Notes under the pieces: generated by a model
Database searches by the model: none
Told to the model about the DNA's origin: nothing
What the model saw: the letters and a program-made list of their open reading frames with translations, nothing else
Shown here: piece after piece, positions 8,732-17,888 of the stretch
Layout: the number at the start of each line of letters is the position of its first letter
Position numbering within the stretch: position 1 is the first letter of the stretch
Source: Kribbella aluminosa
Lineage (GTDB): Bacteria > Actinomycetota > Actinomycetes > Propionibacteriales > Kribbellaceae
Direction: 5' to 3'
Assembly: GCF_017876295.1 (NCBI RefSeq)
Contig: NZ_JAGINT010000001.1
Span: 372,001-436,000 of the forward strand
DNA: 64,000 nt
Translations under genes and position numbers: made by a program

Positions 8732-9823
8732 ATGAGTACGGCGGAAGGCGGGACCACGACCGAGATGGTCGACTGGCAGCTGGCGACCGGCGTGGCGCGG
8801 AAGCTGCTGCGTCCCGGCCCGGCGGTCAGCCGCGCGGAGGCGGACCAGGTGGTCGCCGACCTGCGGCAGTTCGCAGCCGAGTCCGAGGGGTATGTCCGTG
8901 AGTTCACCGGGCTGCAGACCACGTCGGCCACCGCGCCCGTGGTGATCGTCGACCGGCCGGGCTGGGTGCAGGCGAACGCGGACGGCTTCCGCACCGTGCT
9001 GCAGCCGCTGGCCGACAAGCTGCGGGAGAAGGCGGACCGGGCGGCCCTGGCATCAGCGGTTGGCTCTCGGGTGACCGGGATCGAGGCCGGCGCGCTGCTG
9101 GCGTTCTTGTCGTCACGGGTGCTCGGCCAGTTCGACCCGTTCTACCCGGCGCACCCGGACCCGGACCGGCCCGGTGTGACGGGGCGGCTGCTGCTGGTGG
9201 CGCCCAACGTCGTACAGGTGGAGTCCGAGCTGGACGTCGTACCGCGGGACTTCCGGTTGTGGGTGTGTCTGCACGAGGAGACGCACCGGGTGCAGTTCAC
9301 CGCCGTACCGTGGCTGCGGGACCACCTGCGGTCGGAGATCGCGCTGTTCCTGGACCAGGCCGAGCTGGACGCTTCGGCGTACGCGGCGATGTTCCGGGAG
9401 GCCGTGCAGCGGCTGGGCCGGTCGGTGCGTGGTGAGGCCGACCTGAGCCTGGTGGACCTCATGCAGTCGCCGGAGCAGCGTGCGGTGCTGGACCGGCTGA
9501 CCGCGGTCATGTCGTTGCTGGAAGGCCACGCGGACTTCGTGATGGACGGGGTCGGGCCGTCGGTGATCCCGACCGTTGACAAGATCCGGGCCAAGTTCTC
9601 GTCGCGCCGGGCCAGTGGGAACCCGGTGGACCAGTTGCTGAAGCGGCTGCTCGGTCTGGACGCGAAGCTGCGGCAGTACAAGGACGGTGCGGCGTTCGTA
9701 CGCCGGGTCGTCGACCGGGTCGGCATGGAGGGCTTCAACCGGGTCTGGACCGGTCCGAACACGCTCCCGACCAAGAACGAGATCGCGAACCCCGATGCCT
9801 GGGTCACCCGACTCCACGGCTGA
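8732..9823 (+). CDS. zinc-dependent metalloprotease of the DUF2342 / F420-associated family
   Basis: The 363-residue protein contains the zincin motif H181-E182-x-x-H185 (HEETH), with a downstream LEGHADFVMD segment likely to supply the third metal ligand. It matches the actinobacterial DUF2342 family, often named coenzyme F420 biosynthesis-associated because of its phylogenetic profile; its real substrate is unknown. There is no signal peptide, so it is probably cytoplasmic. The gene sits between dacB and tilS, its usual place. TAGGGT at 8720-8725 lies 6 nt before the ATG, so the transcript is probably leaderless. Its 3' end overlaps the tilS start. Confidence 0.85.
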   Translation: MSTAEGGTTTEMVDWQLATGVARKLLRPGPAVSRAEADQVVADLRQFAAESEGYVREFTGLQTTSATAPVVIVDRPGWVQANADGFRTVLQPLADKLREKADRAALASAVGSRVTGIEAGALLAFLSSRVLGQFDPFYPAHPDPDRPGVTGRLLLVAPNVVQVESELDVVPRDFRLWVCLHEETHRVQFTAVPWLRDHLRSEIALFLDQAELDASAYAAMFREAVQRLGRSVRGEADLSLVDLMQSPEQRAVLDRLTAVMSLLEGHADFVMDGVGPSVIPTVDKIRAKFSSRRASGNPVDQLLKRLLGLDAKLRQYKDGAAFVRRVVDRVGMEGFNRVWTGPNTLPTKNEIANPDAWVTRLHG

Positions 9824-10835
9824 GGGCCTGATCGAGCAACGCCGCGGGAAGCTCCACCCGGCCGTTGCCCGGACCAGGGAGGCCGTGCGGGCGACGCTGA
9901 GCGAGCTGCCGCACGGTACGACGGTGCTGGTCGCCTGCTCCGGCGGGACGGACTCGCTGGCGCTGGCGGCTGCTACCGCGTTCGAGGCACCCAAGCTCGG
10001 GCTGCGGGCCGGGGCGGTCGTGGTGGATCACGGGCTGCAGGCTGACTCGGCGCAGGTGGCGGAGACGGCTGCCGAGCAGTGCCGAGCGCTGGGGCTGGAG
10101 CCAGTGCGGGTGCAGGCGGTAGAGGTCGGTCAAGACGGCGGGCCGGAGGCGGCTGCTCGGGCGGCTCGGTACGACGCCCTCCGTGAAGTGGCGGACGAGC
10201 TGGCAGCTGATGTCGTTCTGCTGGCCCACACGCGGGACGATCAGGCGGAGACCGTTCTGCTCGGGTTGGGGCGTGGGTCCGGGGCCCGGTCGTTGGCTGG
10301 GATGGCTCCGGCCGTCGGGTTGTTGAGGCGGCCGTTCTTGGAGGTGCCGCGGGCCACTACGGCAGCTGCCTGCATCGCGTCGGGGTTGCGGCCATGGCAC
10401 GACCCGCACAACGACGACCCGCAGTACACGCGAGTCCGGGTGCGGCACGAGGTGCTGCCGGTGCTGGAGGAGGCGCTGGGGCCCGGAGTGGTCGAGGCGC
10501 TGGCCCGTACGGCGGGGCTGTTGCGGGCGGACGCGGATGCGCTCGACCAGCTCGCCGCGGACGCCGCCGAGACCGCACTGAGCCGTCGCGAGGGCCAGGT
10601 TCGCTGTGACGTCGGCGTACTGCTGGAGGAGCCGGCTGCGGTCCGTACGCGCGTACTACGTCAGGCTGCGCTGGAAGCCGGCTGCCGGGCCACGGACCTC
10701 ACCGCTGGGCACGTGGCAGCCGTCGACGCGCTCGTCACCGACTGGCGCGGCCAACGCTGGATCGATCTGCCACAAGGGATCCGCGCCGTCCGCCGGGGCG
10801 GATTCATCGCATTGGGTCCTGATGTGACAGGCTGA
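9795..10835 (+). CDS. tilS: tRNA(Ile)-lysidine synthetase
   Basis: TilS ligates lysine to C34 of the CAU-anticodon isoleucine tRNA, changing its identity to AUA decoding; it is essential in most bacteria. The PP-loop ATPase motif is seen as ACSGGTDSLAL, and the HTRDDQAETVLLGLGRGSG segment is characteristic of the family. The product has about 346 residues with a shortened C-terminal domain, typical for actinobacteria. I chose ATG 9795, which overlaps the upstream stop by 29 nt; the longer open frame runs inside the metalloprotease gene. hpt begins 5 nt after its stop, so tilS-hpt are probably co-transcribed. Confidence 0.92.
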   Translation: MPGSPDSTAEGLIEQRRGKLHPAVARTREAVRATLSELPHGTTVLVACSGGTDSLALAAATAFEAPKLGLRAGAVVVDHGLQADSAQVAETAAEQCRALGLEPVRVQAVEVGQDGGPEAAARAARYDALREVADELAADVVLLAHTRDDQAETVLLGLGRGSGARSLAGMAPAVGLLRRPFLEVPRATTAAACIASGLRPWHDPHNDDPQYTRVRVRHEVLPVLEEALGPGVVEALARTAGLLRADADALDQLAADAAETALSRREGQVRCDVGVLLEEPAAVRTRVLRQAALEAGCRATDLTAGHVAAVDALVTDWRGQRWIDLPQGIRAVRRGGFIALGPDVTG

Positions 10836-10840
10836 GCCGC

Positions 10841-11395
10841 GTGGATGCTTCGGACATCGAGAAGGACCTGAGCACGATCCATTACACCGAGGACCAGATC
10901 CTGGCGAAGCTGCGGGAGCTGGCCGGGCGGATCGAGCAGGACTACGAGGGCAAGGACCTCCTCATCGTCGGTGTTCTCAAGGGGGCCGTGATGGTGATGG
11001 CGGACCTCGCCCGGTCACTCAGCCGGCACGTCGAGATGGACTGGATGGCGGTCTCGTCGTACGGCTCCGGGACCAAGTCGTCCGGTGTGGTCCGGATCCT
11101 GAAGGACCTGGACACCGACATCAGCGGCCGGCACGTGCTGATCGTCGAGGACATCATCGACACCGGCCTGACGCTCACCTGGCTGGTCAGCAACCTGCAG
11201 TCCCGCGGCCCGGCGTCGGTCGAGATCTGTACCGCGTTCCGGAAGCCGGACGCGGCCGCGAAGATGGCGGTCCCGGTCAAGTACGTCGGGTTCGACCTGC
11301 CGGACGAGTTCGTCGTCGGGTACGGGCTGGACTACGCGGAGAAGTACCGGAACCTGCGCTGCGTCGCGACACTGGCGCCGCACGTCTACTCCTGA
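10841..11395 (+). CDS. hpt: hypoxanthine phosphoribosyltransferase
   Basis: The 184-residue enzyme salvages hypoxanthine and guanine to IMP and GMP with PRPP in the cytoplasm. The PRPP-binding loop is visible as VEDIIDTGLTL, the pyrophosphate loop as VLKGAVMVMADL, and the flexible loop region as YGSGTKSSG. The C-terminal LPDEFVVGYGLDYAEKYRNL segment is typical. Start is GTG 10841, 5 nt after the tilS stop. It precedes ftsH, as in other actinobacteria. Confidence 0.96.
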   Translation: MDASDIEKDLSTIHYTEDQILAKLRELAGRIEQDYEGKDLLIVGVLKGAVMVMADLARSLSRHVEMDWMAVSSYGSGTKSSGVVRILKDLDTDISGRHVLIVEDIIDTGLTLTWLVSNLQSRGPASVEICTAFRKPDAAAKMAVPVKYVGFDLPDEFVVGYGLDYAEKYRNLRCVATLAPHVYS

Positions 11396-11471
11396 GTCGC
11401 TCGACCGGGCAGACTTGGCGGCAGCCTGTACAACGGGTCGCACCCGTCCTTTCGTGACCCTCGTGGTGTGT

Positions 11472-11492
11472 TGTCTTGTGCGACACGAGACA
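11472..11492 (+). promoter_or_regulatory. hairpin in the ftsH upstream region
   Basis: A 9-bp near-perfect stem (11472-11480 with 11484-11492, one G-T pair) with a 3-nt loop lies in the 174-bp hpt-ftsH gap. It could be an operator palindrome or an RNA hairpin; no T-tract follows, so it is not a classical terminator. Confidence 0.3.
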
Positions 11493-11542
11493 CTTGGACT
11501 GGTGTTACCGTCACAAGCCCGCATACCCGGGCCTGCCGAGCT

Positions 11543-11569
11543 AGGAGGGACGGGGCCTCGGCCCCGATC
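11543..11569 (+). promoter_or_regulatory. ftsH ribosome binding site separated from the start codon by a tetraloop hairpin
   Basis: A full Shine-Dalgarno AGGAGG at 11543-11548 lies 21 nt before the ATG at 11570, too far for normal use. The spacer holds a perfect 6-bp hairpin (11551-11556 with 11561-11566) closed by a CTCG tetraloop. With the hairpin folded, only 2+3 nt separate SD and ATG on the linear path. No in-frame start codon lies closer to the SD. Confidence 0.55.
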
Positions 11570-13630
11570 ATGGACGTGAAGCGCATCTTCCGCGGACCGC
11601 TGTTCTGGATCGTCGTCGCCTTCCTGGGCGTACTGGTGATCGGGCAGCTCCTGACCGGCTCGTCCGGGTACAAGACCGAGTCCACCGGCCAGGTCGTCCA
11701 GCTGATCCAGCAGGCCAAGTCGTCGAGCGACAAGACGATCAAGTCGGTGACGCTGAACAACCCGGACGAACAGATCCAGGTCGAGAAGACCGACGGCAGC
11801 AAGATCCAGGCGCACTACGTCGACGGCCAGGGCCAGAGCCTGGGCAGCGATGTCCAGTCCCTGTACCAGGACGGCAAGATCGAGAAGTACGACGTGCAGA
11901 ACCCGAAGCCGAGCTTCATCGGCCAGGTGTTCTCCACGCTGATCCCGTTCCTGCTGATCGCCGTGGTGTTCATCTTCCTGATGAACTCGATGCAGGGCGG
12001 CGGCTCCCGGGTGATGAGCTTCGCCAAGTCGAAGGCCAAGCTGGTCACCAAGGACACTCCGAAGACCACGTTCTCCGACGTCGCCGGGGTCGACGAGGCG
12101 ATCGAGGAGCTCGGCGAGATCAAGGAGTTCCTGCAGGAGCCGGGCAAGTTCCAGGCGGTCGGGGCGAAGATCCCGAAGGGCGTGCTGCTCTACGGCCAGC
12201 CCGGTACCGGTAAGACCCTGCTGGCCCGTGCGGTCGCGGGTGAGGCCGGCGTGCCGTTCTACTCGATCTCCGGTTCGGACTTCGTCGAGATGTTCGTCGG
12301 TGTCGGTGCCTCCCGGGTCCGGGACCTGTTCGAGCAGGCCAAGGCGAACGCGCCGGCGATCGTGTTCATCGACGAGATCGACGCCGTCGGCCGGCACCGT
12401 GGCGCGGGCCTCGGCGGCGGTCACGACGAGCGCGAGCAGACCCTGAACCAGTTGCTGGTCGAGATGGACGGCTTCGACGTCCGCGGCGGCGTGATCCTGA
12501 TCGCAGCCACCAACCGGCCGGACGTGCTGGACCCGGCGCTGCTGCGGCCGGGCCGGTTCGACCGGCAGATCGCCGTCGACGCGCCGGACCTGCCGGGCCG
12601 GACGCAGATCCTCAAGGTGCACGCCCGGGGCAAGCCGATGGCGCAGGACGTCGACCTCATCGCGGTCGCCCGCCGGACGCCGGGCATGACCGGTGCCGAC
12701 CTGGCCAACGTGCTGAACGAGGCGGCCTTGCTGACCGCCCGGTCGAACGCACAGCTGATCGACAACCGCGCGCTGGACGAGGCCATCGACCGGGTGATCG
12801 CCGGCCCGCAGCGCCGGACCCGGCTGATGTCGGACAAGGAGAAGGTGCTCACCGCGTACCACGAGGGCGGTCACGCCCTGGTCGCCTCGGCGCTGCCGCA
12901 CTCCGACCCGGTGCAGAAGGTGACGATCCTGCCGCGTGGCCGCGCGCTCGGCTACACGATGGTGATGCCGGACGAGGACAAGTACTCCACCACCCGGTCG
13001 GAGATGCTGGACAAGCTGGCCTACATGCTCGGCGGCCGGGCGGCCGAGGAGATGGTCTTCCACGACCCGACCACCGGCGCCAGCAACGACATCGAGAAGG
13101 CGTCCGCGCTGGCCCGGGCCATGGTCACGCAGTACGGCATGACCGAGCGGCTGGGCGCGATCAAGTTCGGCTCGGACGGCAGCGAGCCGTTCCTGGGCCG
13201 GGACTTCGGCAGCCAGCGGAACTACTCCGAGGAGATCGCGGCCGCGGTCGACGAGGAGGTCGGCAAGCTGATCCTGAACGCGCACCAGGAGGCGTTCGAC
13301 ATCCTGGTCGAGAACCGGTCGGTCCTGGACCACCTGGTCGAGGAGCTGCTGGAGAAGGAGACCCTGGACAAGCACCAGATCGCCCGGATCTTCGAGCCGG
13401 TGATCATGCGGGAGCGGCGGCCGGCCTGGACCGGCTCGTCCACCCGGATCCCGTCCGACCAGCCGCCGGTGATGCCGGTCGCGACCCCCGCGGAGCAGAA
13501 CGGGCAGAACGGGCAGAACGGCCACGAGGGCTCGCTCTCCGACGTGCTGCCGGGCGGTTCGGTCGGCCCGGACGAGGCGATCCGCCCGCCGGACTACGGC
13601 AGCGGCCCGACCCCGCCCAGCCACCAGTAA
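11570..13630 (+). CDS. ftsH: ATP-dependent membrane zinc protease FtsH
   Basis: The 686-residue protein has two transmembrane helices (about residues 9-27 and 120-140) around an external loop, a AAA+ domain and a zinc peptidase domain. Walker A is GQPGTGKT from residue 209, Walker B is [12 protein letters not shown], the second region of homology is seen in ATNRPD, and the zinc site is H431-E432-G-G-H435. FtsH extracts and degrades membrane and short-lived cytosolic proteins as a hexamer. The C-terminal about 80 residues are Pro/Gly/Asn-rich and probably disordered. I chose ATG 11570, from which [13 protein letters not shown] leads straight into the first membrane helix. A perfect terminator follows. 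Confidence 0.97.
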   Translation: MDVKRIFRGPLFWIVVAFLGVLVIGQLLTGSSGYKTESTGQVVQLIQQAKSSSDKTIKSVTLNNPDEQIQVEKTDGSKIQAHYVDGQGQSLGSDVQSLYQDGKIEKYDVQNPKPSFIGQVFSTLIPFLLIAVVFIFLMNSMQGGGSRVMSFAKSKAKLVTKDTPKTTFSDVAGVDEAIEELGEIKEFLQEPGKFQAVGAKIPKGVLLYGQPGTGKTLLARAVAGEAGVPFYSISGSDFVEMFVGVGASRVRDLFEQAKANAPAIVFIDEIDAVGRHRGAGLGGGHDEREQTLNQLLVEMDGFDVRGGVILIAATNRPDVLDPALLRPGRFDRQIAVDAPDLPGRTQILKVHARGKPMAQDVDLIAVARRTPGMTGADLANVLNEAALLTARSNAQLIDNRALDEAIDRVIAGPQRRTRLMSDKEKVLTAYHEGGHALVASALPHSDPVQKVTILPRGRALGYTMVMPDEDKYSTTRSEMLDKLAYMLGGRAAEEMVFHDPTTGASNDIEKASALARAMVTQYGMTERLGAIKFGSDGSEPFLGRDFGSQRNYSEEIAAAVDEEVGKLILNAHQEAFDILVENRSVLDHLVEELLEKETLDKHQIARIFEPVIMRERRPAWTGSSTRIPSDQPPVMPVATPAEQNGQNGQNGHEGSLSDVLPGGSVGPDEAIRPPDYGSGPTPPSHQ

Positions 13631-13642
13631 CGCGTCACTGCG

Positions 13643-13676
13643 AACGCCGCCACCCGACCGGGTGGCGGCGTTTTCG
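13643..13676 (+). terminator. intrinsic terminator of ftsH
   Basis: There is a perfect 13-bp stem (13643-13655 with 13660-13672), a 4-nt loop and a T-rich tail, 12 nt after the stop. Confidence 0.9.
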
Positions 13677-13701
13677 TGTGCCTGGCAGGTAGCGTTCCAG
13701 G

Positions 13702-14274
13702 GTGACGTCACCGAAGTTCGACCATGCGCGGGCTGAGCGGGCGGTCCGCGAGCTGTTGTTCGCGATCGGCGAGGACCCGGACCGCGAGGGGCTGCAGGAC
13801 ACGCCTGCCCGGGTGGCGCGCTCGTACGCCGAGATCACCGCCGGGCTCGGCCAGGGCGCCGAGGACGTGCTGACGACCACGTTCGCGCTCGAGCACGACG
13901 AGATGATCCTGGTGAAGGACATCGAGGTGTGGAGCCTGTGTGAGCACCATCTGGTGCCGTTCACGGGCGTCGCGCACGTCGGGTACATCCCGAGCCAGGA
14001 CGGGCGGGTCACCGGGCTCTCGAAGCTCGCCCGGCTGGTCGACGTGTACGCGAAACGCCCGCAGATCCAGGAGCGGCTGACCACGCAGATCGCCGAGTCC
14101 CTGGTGGAGATCCTGGAGCCGCGCGGCGTGATCGTGGTGATCGAGTGTGAGCACCTGTGCATGACCATGCGCGGCGTCCGGAAACCGGGCGCCAAGACGA
14201 TCACCTCCGCCGTCCGCGGCCAGCTCCGCAACCCGAGCACCCGCGCCGAGGCCATGAGCCTGATCGTCGGGTGA
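13702..14274 (+). CDS. folE: GTP cyclohydrolase I
   Basis: The 190-residue enzyme converts GTP to dihydroneopterin triphosphate, the first step of folate synthesis, and acts as a homodecamer. Zinc ligands are seen in CEHH (C80, H82-H83 region) and in [21 protein letters not shown] and [12 protein letters not shown] segments are typical. The GTG start is supported by TAGCGT at 13690-13695, 6 nt upstream, i.e. a probable leaderless transcript starting right after the ftsH terminator. The other folate genes follow after one intervening protease gene. Confidence 0.97.
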   Translation: MTSPKFDHARAERAVRELLFAIGEDPDREGLQDTPARVARSYAEITAGLGQGAEDVLTTTFALEHDEMILVKDIEVWSLCEHHLVPFTGVAHVGYIPSQDGRVTGLSKLARLVDVYAKRPQIQERLTTQIAESLVEILEPRGVIVVIECEHLCMTMRGVRKPGAKTITSAVRGQLRNPSTRAEAMSLIVG

Positions 14275-14303
14275 ACCCCGTAGCTCGTGACCCCCTGGCG
14301 TCG

Positions 14304-14331
14304 TTGAAGTTTGAGAGTGCGGGACTATGGA
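14304..14331 (+). promoter_or_regulatory. possible sigma70-type promoter for the secreted protease
   Basis: TTGAAG at 14304-14309 and TATGGA at 14326-14331 are 16 nt apart, upstream of the protease gene with its own ribosome binding site GGAGGA. This is a weak match and an inference only. Confidence 0.3.
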
Positions 14332-14408
14332 CATTCTGTCGCTGAGCGTTTACTTTCCGTAGTGGTGCTTGGCCAACGGGGACCAGGTGCCGGTGTGAGG
14401 AGGACAGG

Positions 14409-15551
14409 ATGTCGGGGCGTTTCCGGATCGGCGCCGCACTCGCCGGGGTCGTCGCTCTGACGGCAACCGGGCTGGCGGCGGCGAACTGGGCCACCGCGGA
14501 CTCGCGGAGCAAGACCGGGCACCAGACCGCGAAGCCCGCGAACATCACCATCGACCCCCTGGTCGCGGAAACCCTCGAGGCGGAGCTCGGCTCGGACTCG
14601 GGTGTCGTGGGCAGCTACTACGACGAGGCCGGCGAGCTGATCGTCGCCGTCTCGAACCTGTCGACCGCCGAGCTGGTCCGGCAGATCGGCGCGATCCCGC
14701 GGCTGGTCAAGTACACGGCCCGCCAGCTGAACGCCGTACAGGGCGAGCTGAACCACCTCGCCTCCACGTCCAGCGCCGGCAAGGTGCGCTCGTGGTACGT
14801 CGACCCGATCTCCGGGACCGTGGTCGTGTCGGTGCCGAAGAACGCGCACGACTCGATCACCGAGCGGTTCCTGTCCCGCGCGGAGGCCAACGGCGACCAG
14901 GTGACGGTCCGCCGGGTCTCCGGGACCGTCCGGACCACCGCCGACGACTTCAGCCTGCGCGGCGGCGTCCAGGTCGACAAGAACACCGGGTACGTCTGCT
15001 CGCTCGGCTTCAACGCTCAGACCCGCCAGGGCGCCCGGATCTTCCTGACCGCCGGGCACTGCACGTCCGGGAAGCCGTCGTTCTCCCGGAACGGCTACGT
15101 CCTCGGCGACACCTACACCTCGACGTTCCCGGGCAGCGACTTCGGCTCGGTCGGCGTGATCGAGGGCTGGGACCAGCAGGGGTACGTCGAGGGCTGGGGC
15201 AACGGCAACGTCGCGGTCAAGGGGATCGCGGACGCCACCATCGGCTCCACGCTGTGCAAGTCCGGGAAGAGTACCGGCTGGACCTGCGGCCGGATCGTCG
15301 CCCGGAACGTGACCGTCAACTACGGGAACAATCGCGTGGTCCGCGGCCTGTTCCAGCACACCGCGTGCGTCGAGGCGGGCGACTCCGGCGGCGCCAACAT
15401 GACCGGCAACTACGCCCAGGGCATCACCAGCGGCGCGGCCCTGATCGACGGCCAGTGCCTGGAGAAGTACGGCCAGACGAACGAGTCGTACTCACAGCCG
15501 ATCGCCGTGGTCCTGCAGTCCACGAGGTCCCGCCTGATCCTCGCGAACTGA
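14409..15551 (+). CDS. secreted streptogrisin/alpha-lytic-type serine protease (S1 family) with propeptide
   Basis: The 380-residue protein has a signal peptide (residues 1 to about 30), a propeptide of about 150 residues and a chymotrypsin-like domain. The catalytic triad is visible: H217 in LTAGHC, D244 in GSDFGS and S326 in GDSGGAN. Cys pairs near residues 197/218 and later ones suggest disulphides, as in streptogrisins. The enzyme is expected to be secreted as a zymogen and matured by self-cleavage, degrading extracellular protein. It sits oddly between folE and the rest of the folate genes, with its own likely promoter. Confidence 0.9.
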   Translation: MSGRFRIGAALAGVVALTATGLAAANWATADSRSKTGHQTAKPANITIDPLVAETLEAELGSDSGVVGSYYDEAGELIVAVSNLSTAELVRQIGAIPRLVKYTARQLNAVQGELNHLASTSSAGKVRSWYVDPISGTVVVSVPKNAHDSITERFLSRAEANGDQVTVRRVSGTVRTTADDFSLRGGVQVDKNTGYVCSLGFNAQTRQGARIFLTAGHCTSGKPSFSRNGYVLGDTYTSTFPGSDFGSVGVIEGWDQQGYVEGWGNGNVAVKGIADATIGSTLCKSGKSTGWTCGRIVARNVTVNYGNNRVVRGLFQHTACVEAGDSGGANMTGNYAQGITSGAALIDGQCLEKYGQTNESYSQPIAVVLQSTRSRLILAN

Positions 15552-15605
15552 GCCGCCTCCGGGCCCAGCCTGACGCCTGGGGGTGCGGGCTACTACGGTG
15601 TGTGG

Positions 15606-16464
15606 GTGAGAACTGAGCCGTGGGGTCACGTCGACGGGTTGCCGGTGCTGGACCGGTGCCTCGTCATGGGCGTCGTGAACGTTACGCCCGACTCGTTCTC
15701 GGACGGCGGCGAGTGGTTCGAGCCGGCCGCCGCGGTCAAGCACGGCCGCGAGCTGCTGGCCGAGGGTGCCGACCTGCTCGACGTCGGCGGCGAGTCGACC
15801 CGCCCGCGGGCCGTGCGGCCGTCGCAGGAGGAGGAGATCCGCCGGGTGATCCCGGTCGTCGAGGCGCTCGCCGCGGAAGGCGCGATCATCTCGGTCGACA
15901 CCATGCGGGCCCCCGGTCGCGGAGCTGGTGCTGGACGCCGGCGCCACGATGATCAACGACGTGTCCGGCGGGCTGGCCGATCCGGACATGCTCCCGCTGA
16001 TCGCCGAACGCGGAGCGCCGTACCTGTGCATGCACTGGCGCGGTCATTCGCTCGACATGCAGAACAAGGCGGCGTACGGCGACGTGGTGGCGGAGGTGAT
16101 CGCCGAGCTCGCCGAGCGCCTCGAGGTGCTGAGCTCGGCCGGCATCGACCTGAACCGGGTCGCCCTCGACCCCGGGCTCGGATTCGCGAAGAACGCGGAC
16201 CACAACTGGGAGATTCTTCGCCGGTTGCGGGAATTCGCCGTACTGGAAAGACCGTTGCTGATCGGTGCGTCCCGGAAGACGTTCCTCGGTAGGCTGCTCG
16301 CCGACGAGCAGACCGGCGAACCCAGACCGGCCGTACGACGAGACGACGCGAGCGTGGCCGTATCCGCCCTGGCCGCCGTCGCAGGTGCCTGGTGTGTCCG
16401 GGCGCATGCGGTGGCGCCGAACGTGGACGCGGTCCGGGTGGCGGAGAGATGGGGAACGGTATGA
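15606..16464 (+). pseudogene. folP: dihydropteroate synthase, interrupted by a +1 frameshift
   Basis: DHPS condenses 6-hydroxymethyl-dihydropterin pyrophosphate with p-aminobenzoate in folate synthesis. The first frame carries MGVVNVTPDSFSDGG, DVGGESTRP and SVDTMRAP. After a run of five C at 15910-15914 the frame is lost, and the family sequence resumes in another frame with LDAGATMINDVSGG, LDPGLGFAKN and ASRKTFLG to a stop at 16464. Removing one C restores a normal full-length product. This could be a sequencing error in a homopolymer, a real mutation or slippage. GTG 15606 is preferred because TACGGT at 15594-15599 lies 6 nt upstream. The stop overlaps the next ATG. Confidence 0.85.
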
Positions 16465-16934
16465 CGGACGGACCGCGGCAGAGCACCGGTGGCGATGGTG
16501 CACGCGGTGCCACCGTCGAGGACGTCGTCCTGAACGCCAATACCGCCTTCTACAACGCGTTCGAGGCCGGCGACCTGGACCTGATGGCGGCCGTCTGGCT
16601 GCCGGAGCCGGATCCGGTCTGCATCCACCCGGGCAACGCGGCGATCTCCGGGTACGCCGAGCTGATGCGGGCCTGGGCGATGATCTTCGCGAACACGCCG
16701 TACATCCAGTTCTTCCTCACCGACGTCCAGGTACGGGTGGATGAAGACGTGGCATACGTCACGTGTACGGAGAACGTCCTGTCGTCCGGCGAGGGTGCGC
16801 CGGAGGAAGGTTTCGCGGGCGGAAAGGCACTCGCGACCAACGTTTTCCGCAGAACTTCCGCCGGCTGGCGGTTGTGGATCCACCATGCCTCCCCGGTACT
16901 GTCGTCTGGGGGCCGACAGGAGGAGGCGGAATGA
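16461..16934 (+). CDS. NTF2/SnoaL-like protein of the folate cluster
   Basis: This 157-residue protein has the cone-shaped SnoaL/NTF2-like pattern, starting with VVLNANTAFYNAFEAGDLDLM and continuing with VWLPEPDPVCIHPG and GYAELMRAW. Related proteins are found beside folB/folK in many actinobacteria, annotated as nuclear transport factor 2 family; the function is unknown. It starts with ATGA overlapping the folP stop and ends with ATGA overlapping the folB start, so it is translationally coupled in the fol operon. A role in folate metabolism is suggested by context only. Confidence 0.8.
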   Translation: MTDGPRQSTGGDGARGATVEDVVLNANTAFYNAFEAGDLDLMAAVWLPEPDPVCIHPGNAAISGYAELMRAWAMIFANTPYIQFFLTDVQVRVDEDVAYVTCTENVLSSGEGAPEEGFAGGKALATNVFRRTSAGWRLWIHHASPVLSSGGRQEEAE

Positions 16935-17332
16935 GCGGTCCCACAGTGATTCCTCTGATTCCTCCTGATCTGATCGAGATCCGGGGCATCCGCGGGTTCG
17001 GGCGCCACGGAGTGTTCGACCACGAGCGGGCCGACGGGCAGGAGTTCGTCGTGGACGTCCGGCTGGAGCTGGACACCCGGCCCGCCGCGGCCTCCGACGA
17101 CCTGGCCGACACCGTGAACTACGGGGTGCTGGCCGAGCAGGTGCACCAGGCGATCGAGACCGACCCGGTGGACCTGATCGAGACCCTCGCCCAGCGCATC
17201 GCCGATCTCTGTCTCGCCGACGAACGGGTGACAGCGACGGCCGTGACCATCCACAAACCCTCGGCGCCGATCACGGTGCCGTTCGACGACGTTGTCCTGA
17301 CCGTGCAGCGCAGAGCCGGAGAATCCTCGTGA
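16931..17332 (+). CDS. folB: dihydroneopterin aldolase
   Basis: The 133-residue enzyme converts dihydroneopterin to 6-hydroxymethyl-dihydropterin and glycolaldehyde. Family features are IRGIRGFGRHGVFDHE, with the substrate-binding region, and the Glu/Lys-bearing VTIHKPSAPI near the C-terminus; NYGVLAEQV is also typical. I chose ATG 16931, which overlaps the upstream TGA (ATGA), and not the long 5' open frame inside the NTF2-like gene. The stop overlaps the folK GTG. Confidence 0.95.
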   Translation: MSGPTVIPLIPPDLIEIRGIRGFGRHGVFDHERADGQEFVVDVRLELDTRPAAASDDLADTVNYGVLAEQVHQAIETDPVDLIETLAQRIADLCLADERVTATAVTIHKPSAPITVPFDDVVLTVQRRAGESS

Positions 17333-17886
17333 CTGAGACCCCTAGTCCCCACGTCATCGACGCGGACACCCTGAGCGGAGGGCTGAAGCCGATCCGCCAG
17401 CTGATCCTGTCACTCGGCAGCAACCTCGGCGACCGGGAGGCGAACCTGCAGGGCGCGGTCGACGCGCTGCGGGACACCCCGGACGTCGTCGTGGTCGAGG
17501 TCTCGCCGGTGTACCAGACCGAACCGGTCGGCGGCCCGGACGAATCCGGCCCGTACCTGAACATCGTGCTGCTCGCCGACACCACGCTCGGTGTCGACCT
17601 GCTGCTGGAGCGCGCGCACGCGGTCGAGGAGGCGTTCGGCCGGGAGCGCAGCGTGCCGGGCGCGCCGCGGACCCTGGACATCGATCTGATCACCTACGGG
17701 CAGAAGACGATCGAGACCGAGGAGCTGACCATCCCGCATCCGCGGGCGCACGAGCGGGCGTTCGTGCTGGCGCCGTGGCTCGACATCGAGCGGGACGCCG
17801 TACTGCCGGGCCACGGCCCGGTGGCGGAACTGCTCGCGAAGGTCGGTACCGACGGTGTGACCAAGCTCGACATCGAGTTGCAGTAG
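17329..17886 (+). CDS. folK: 2-amino-4-hydroxy-6-hydroxymethyldihydropteridine pyrophosphokinase
   Basis: HPPK transfers pyrophosphate from ATP to 6-hydroxymethyl-dihydropterin, making the DHPS substrate. The 185-residue protein shows LSLGSNLGDREANL, SPVYQTEPVGGP with the pterin-binding part, and the ATP/Mg motif RTLDIDLITYG followed by IPHPRAHERAFVLAPW. Start GTG 17329 overlaps the folB stop by 4 nt. With folB and folP it forms one coupled operon. Confidence 0.96.
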   Translation: MTETPSPHVIDADTLSGGLKPIRQLILSLGSNLGDREANLQGAVDALRDTPDVVVVEVSPVYQTEPVGGPDESGPYLNIVLLADTTLGVDLLLERAHAVEEAFGRERSVPGAPRTLDIDLITYGQKTIETEELTIPHPRAHERAFVLAPWLDIERDAVLPGHGPVAELLAKVGTDGVTKLDIELQ

Positions 17887-17888
17887 TG

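Noticed and set aside
11015..13711. Very long open frame on the minus strand opposite ftsH (about 898 codons)
   Set aside because: It is antisense to a certain gene and rich in Arg/Ala/Gly/Asp with no domain. Such frames are a by-product of high GC3 in this genome. The same applies to those opposite clpC (41423-44155) and lysS/MFS (37906-40737).
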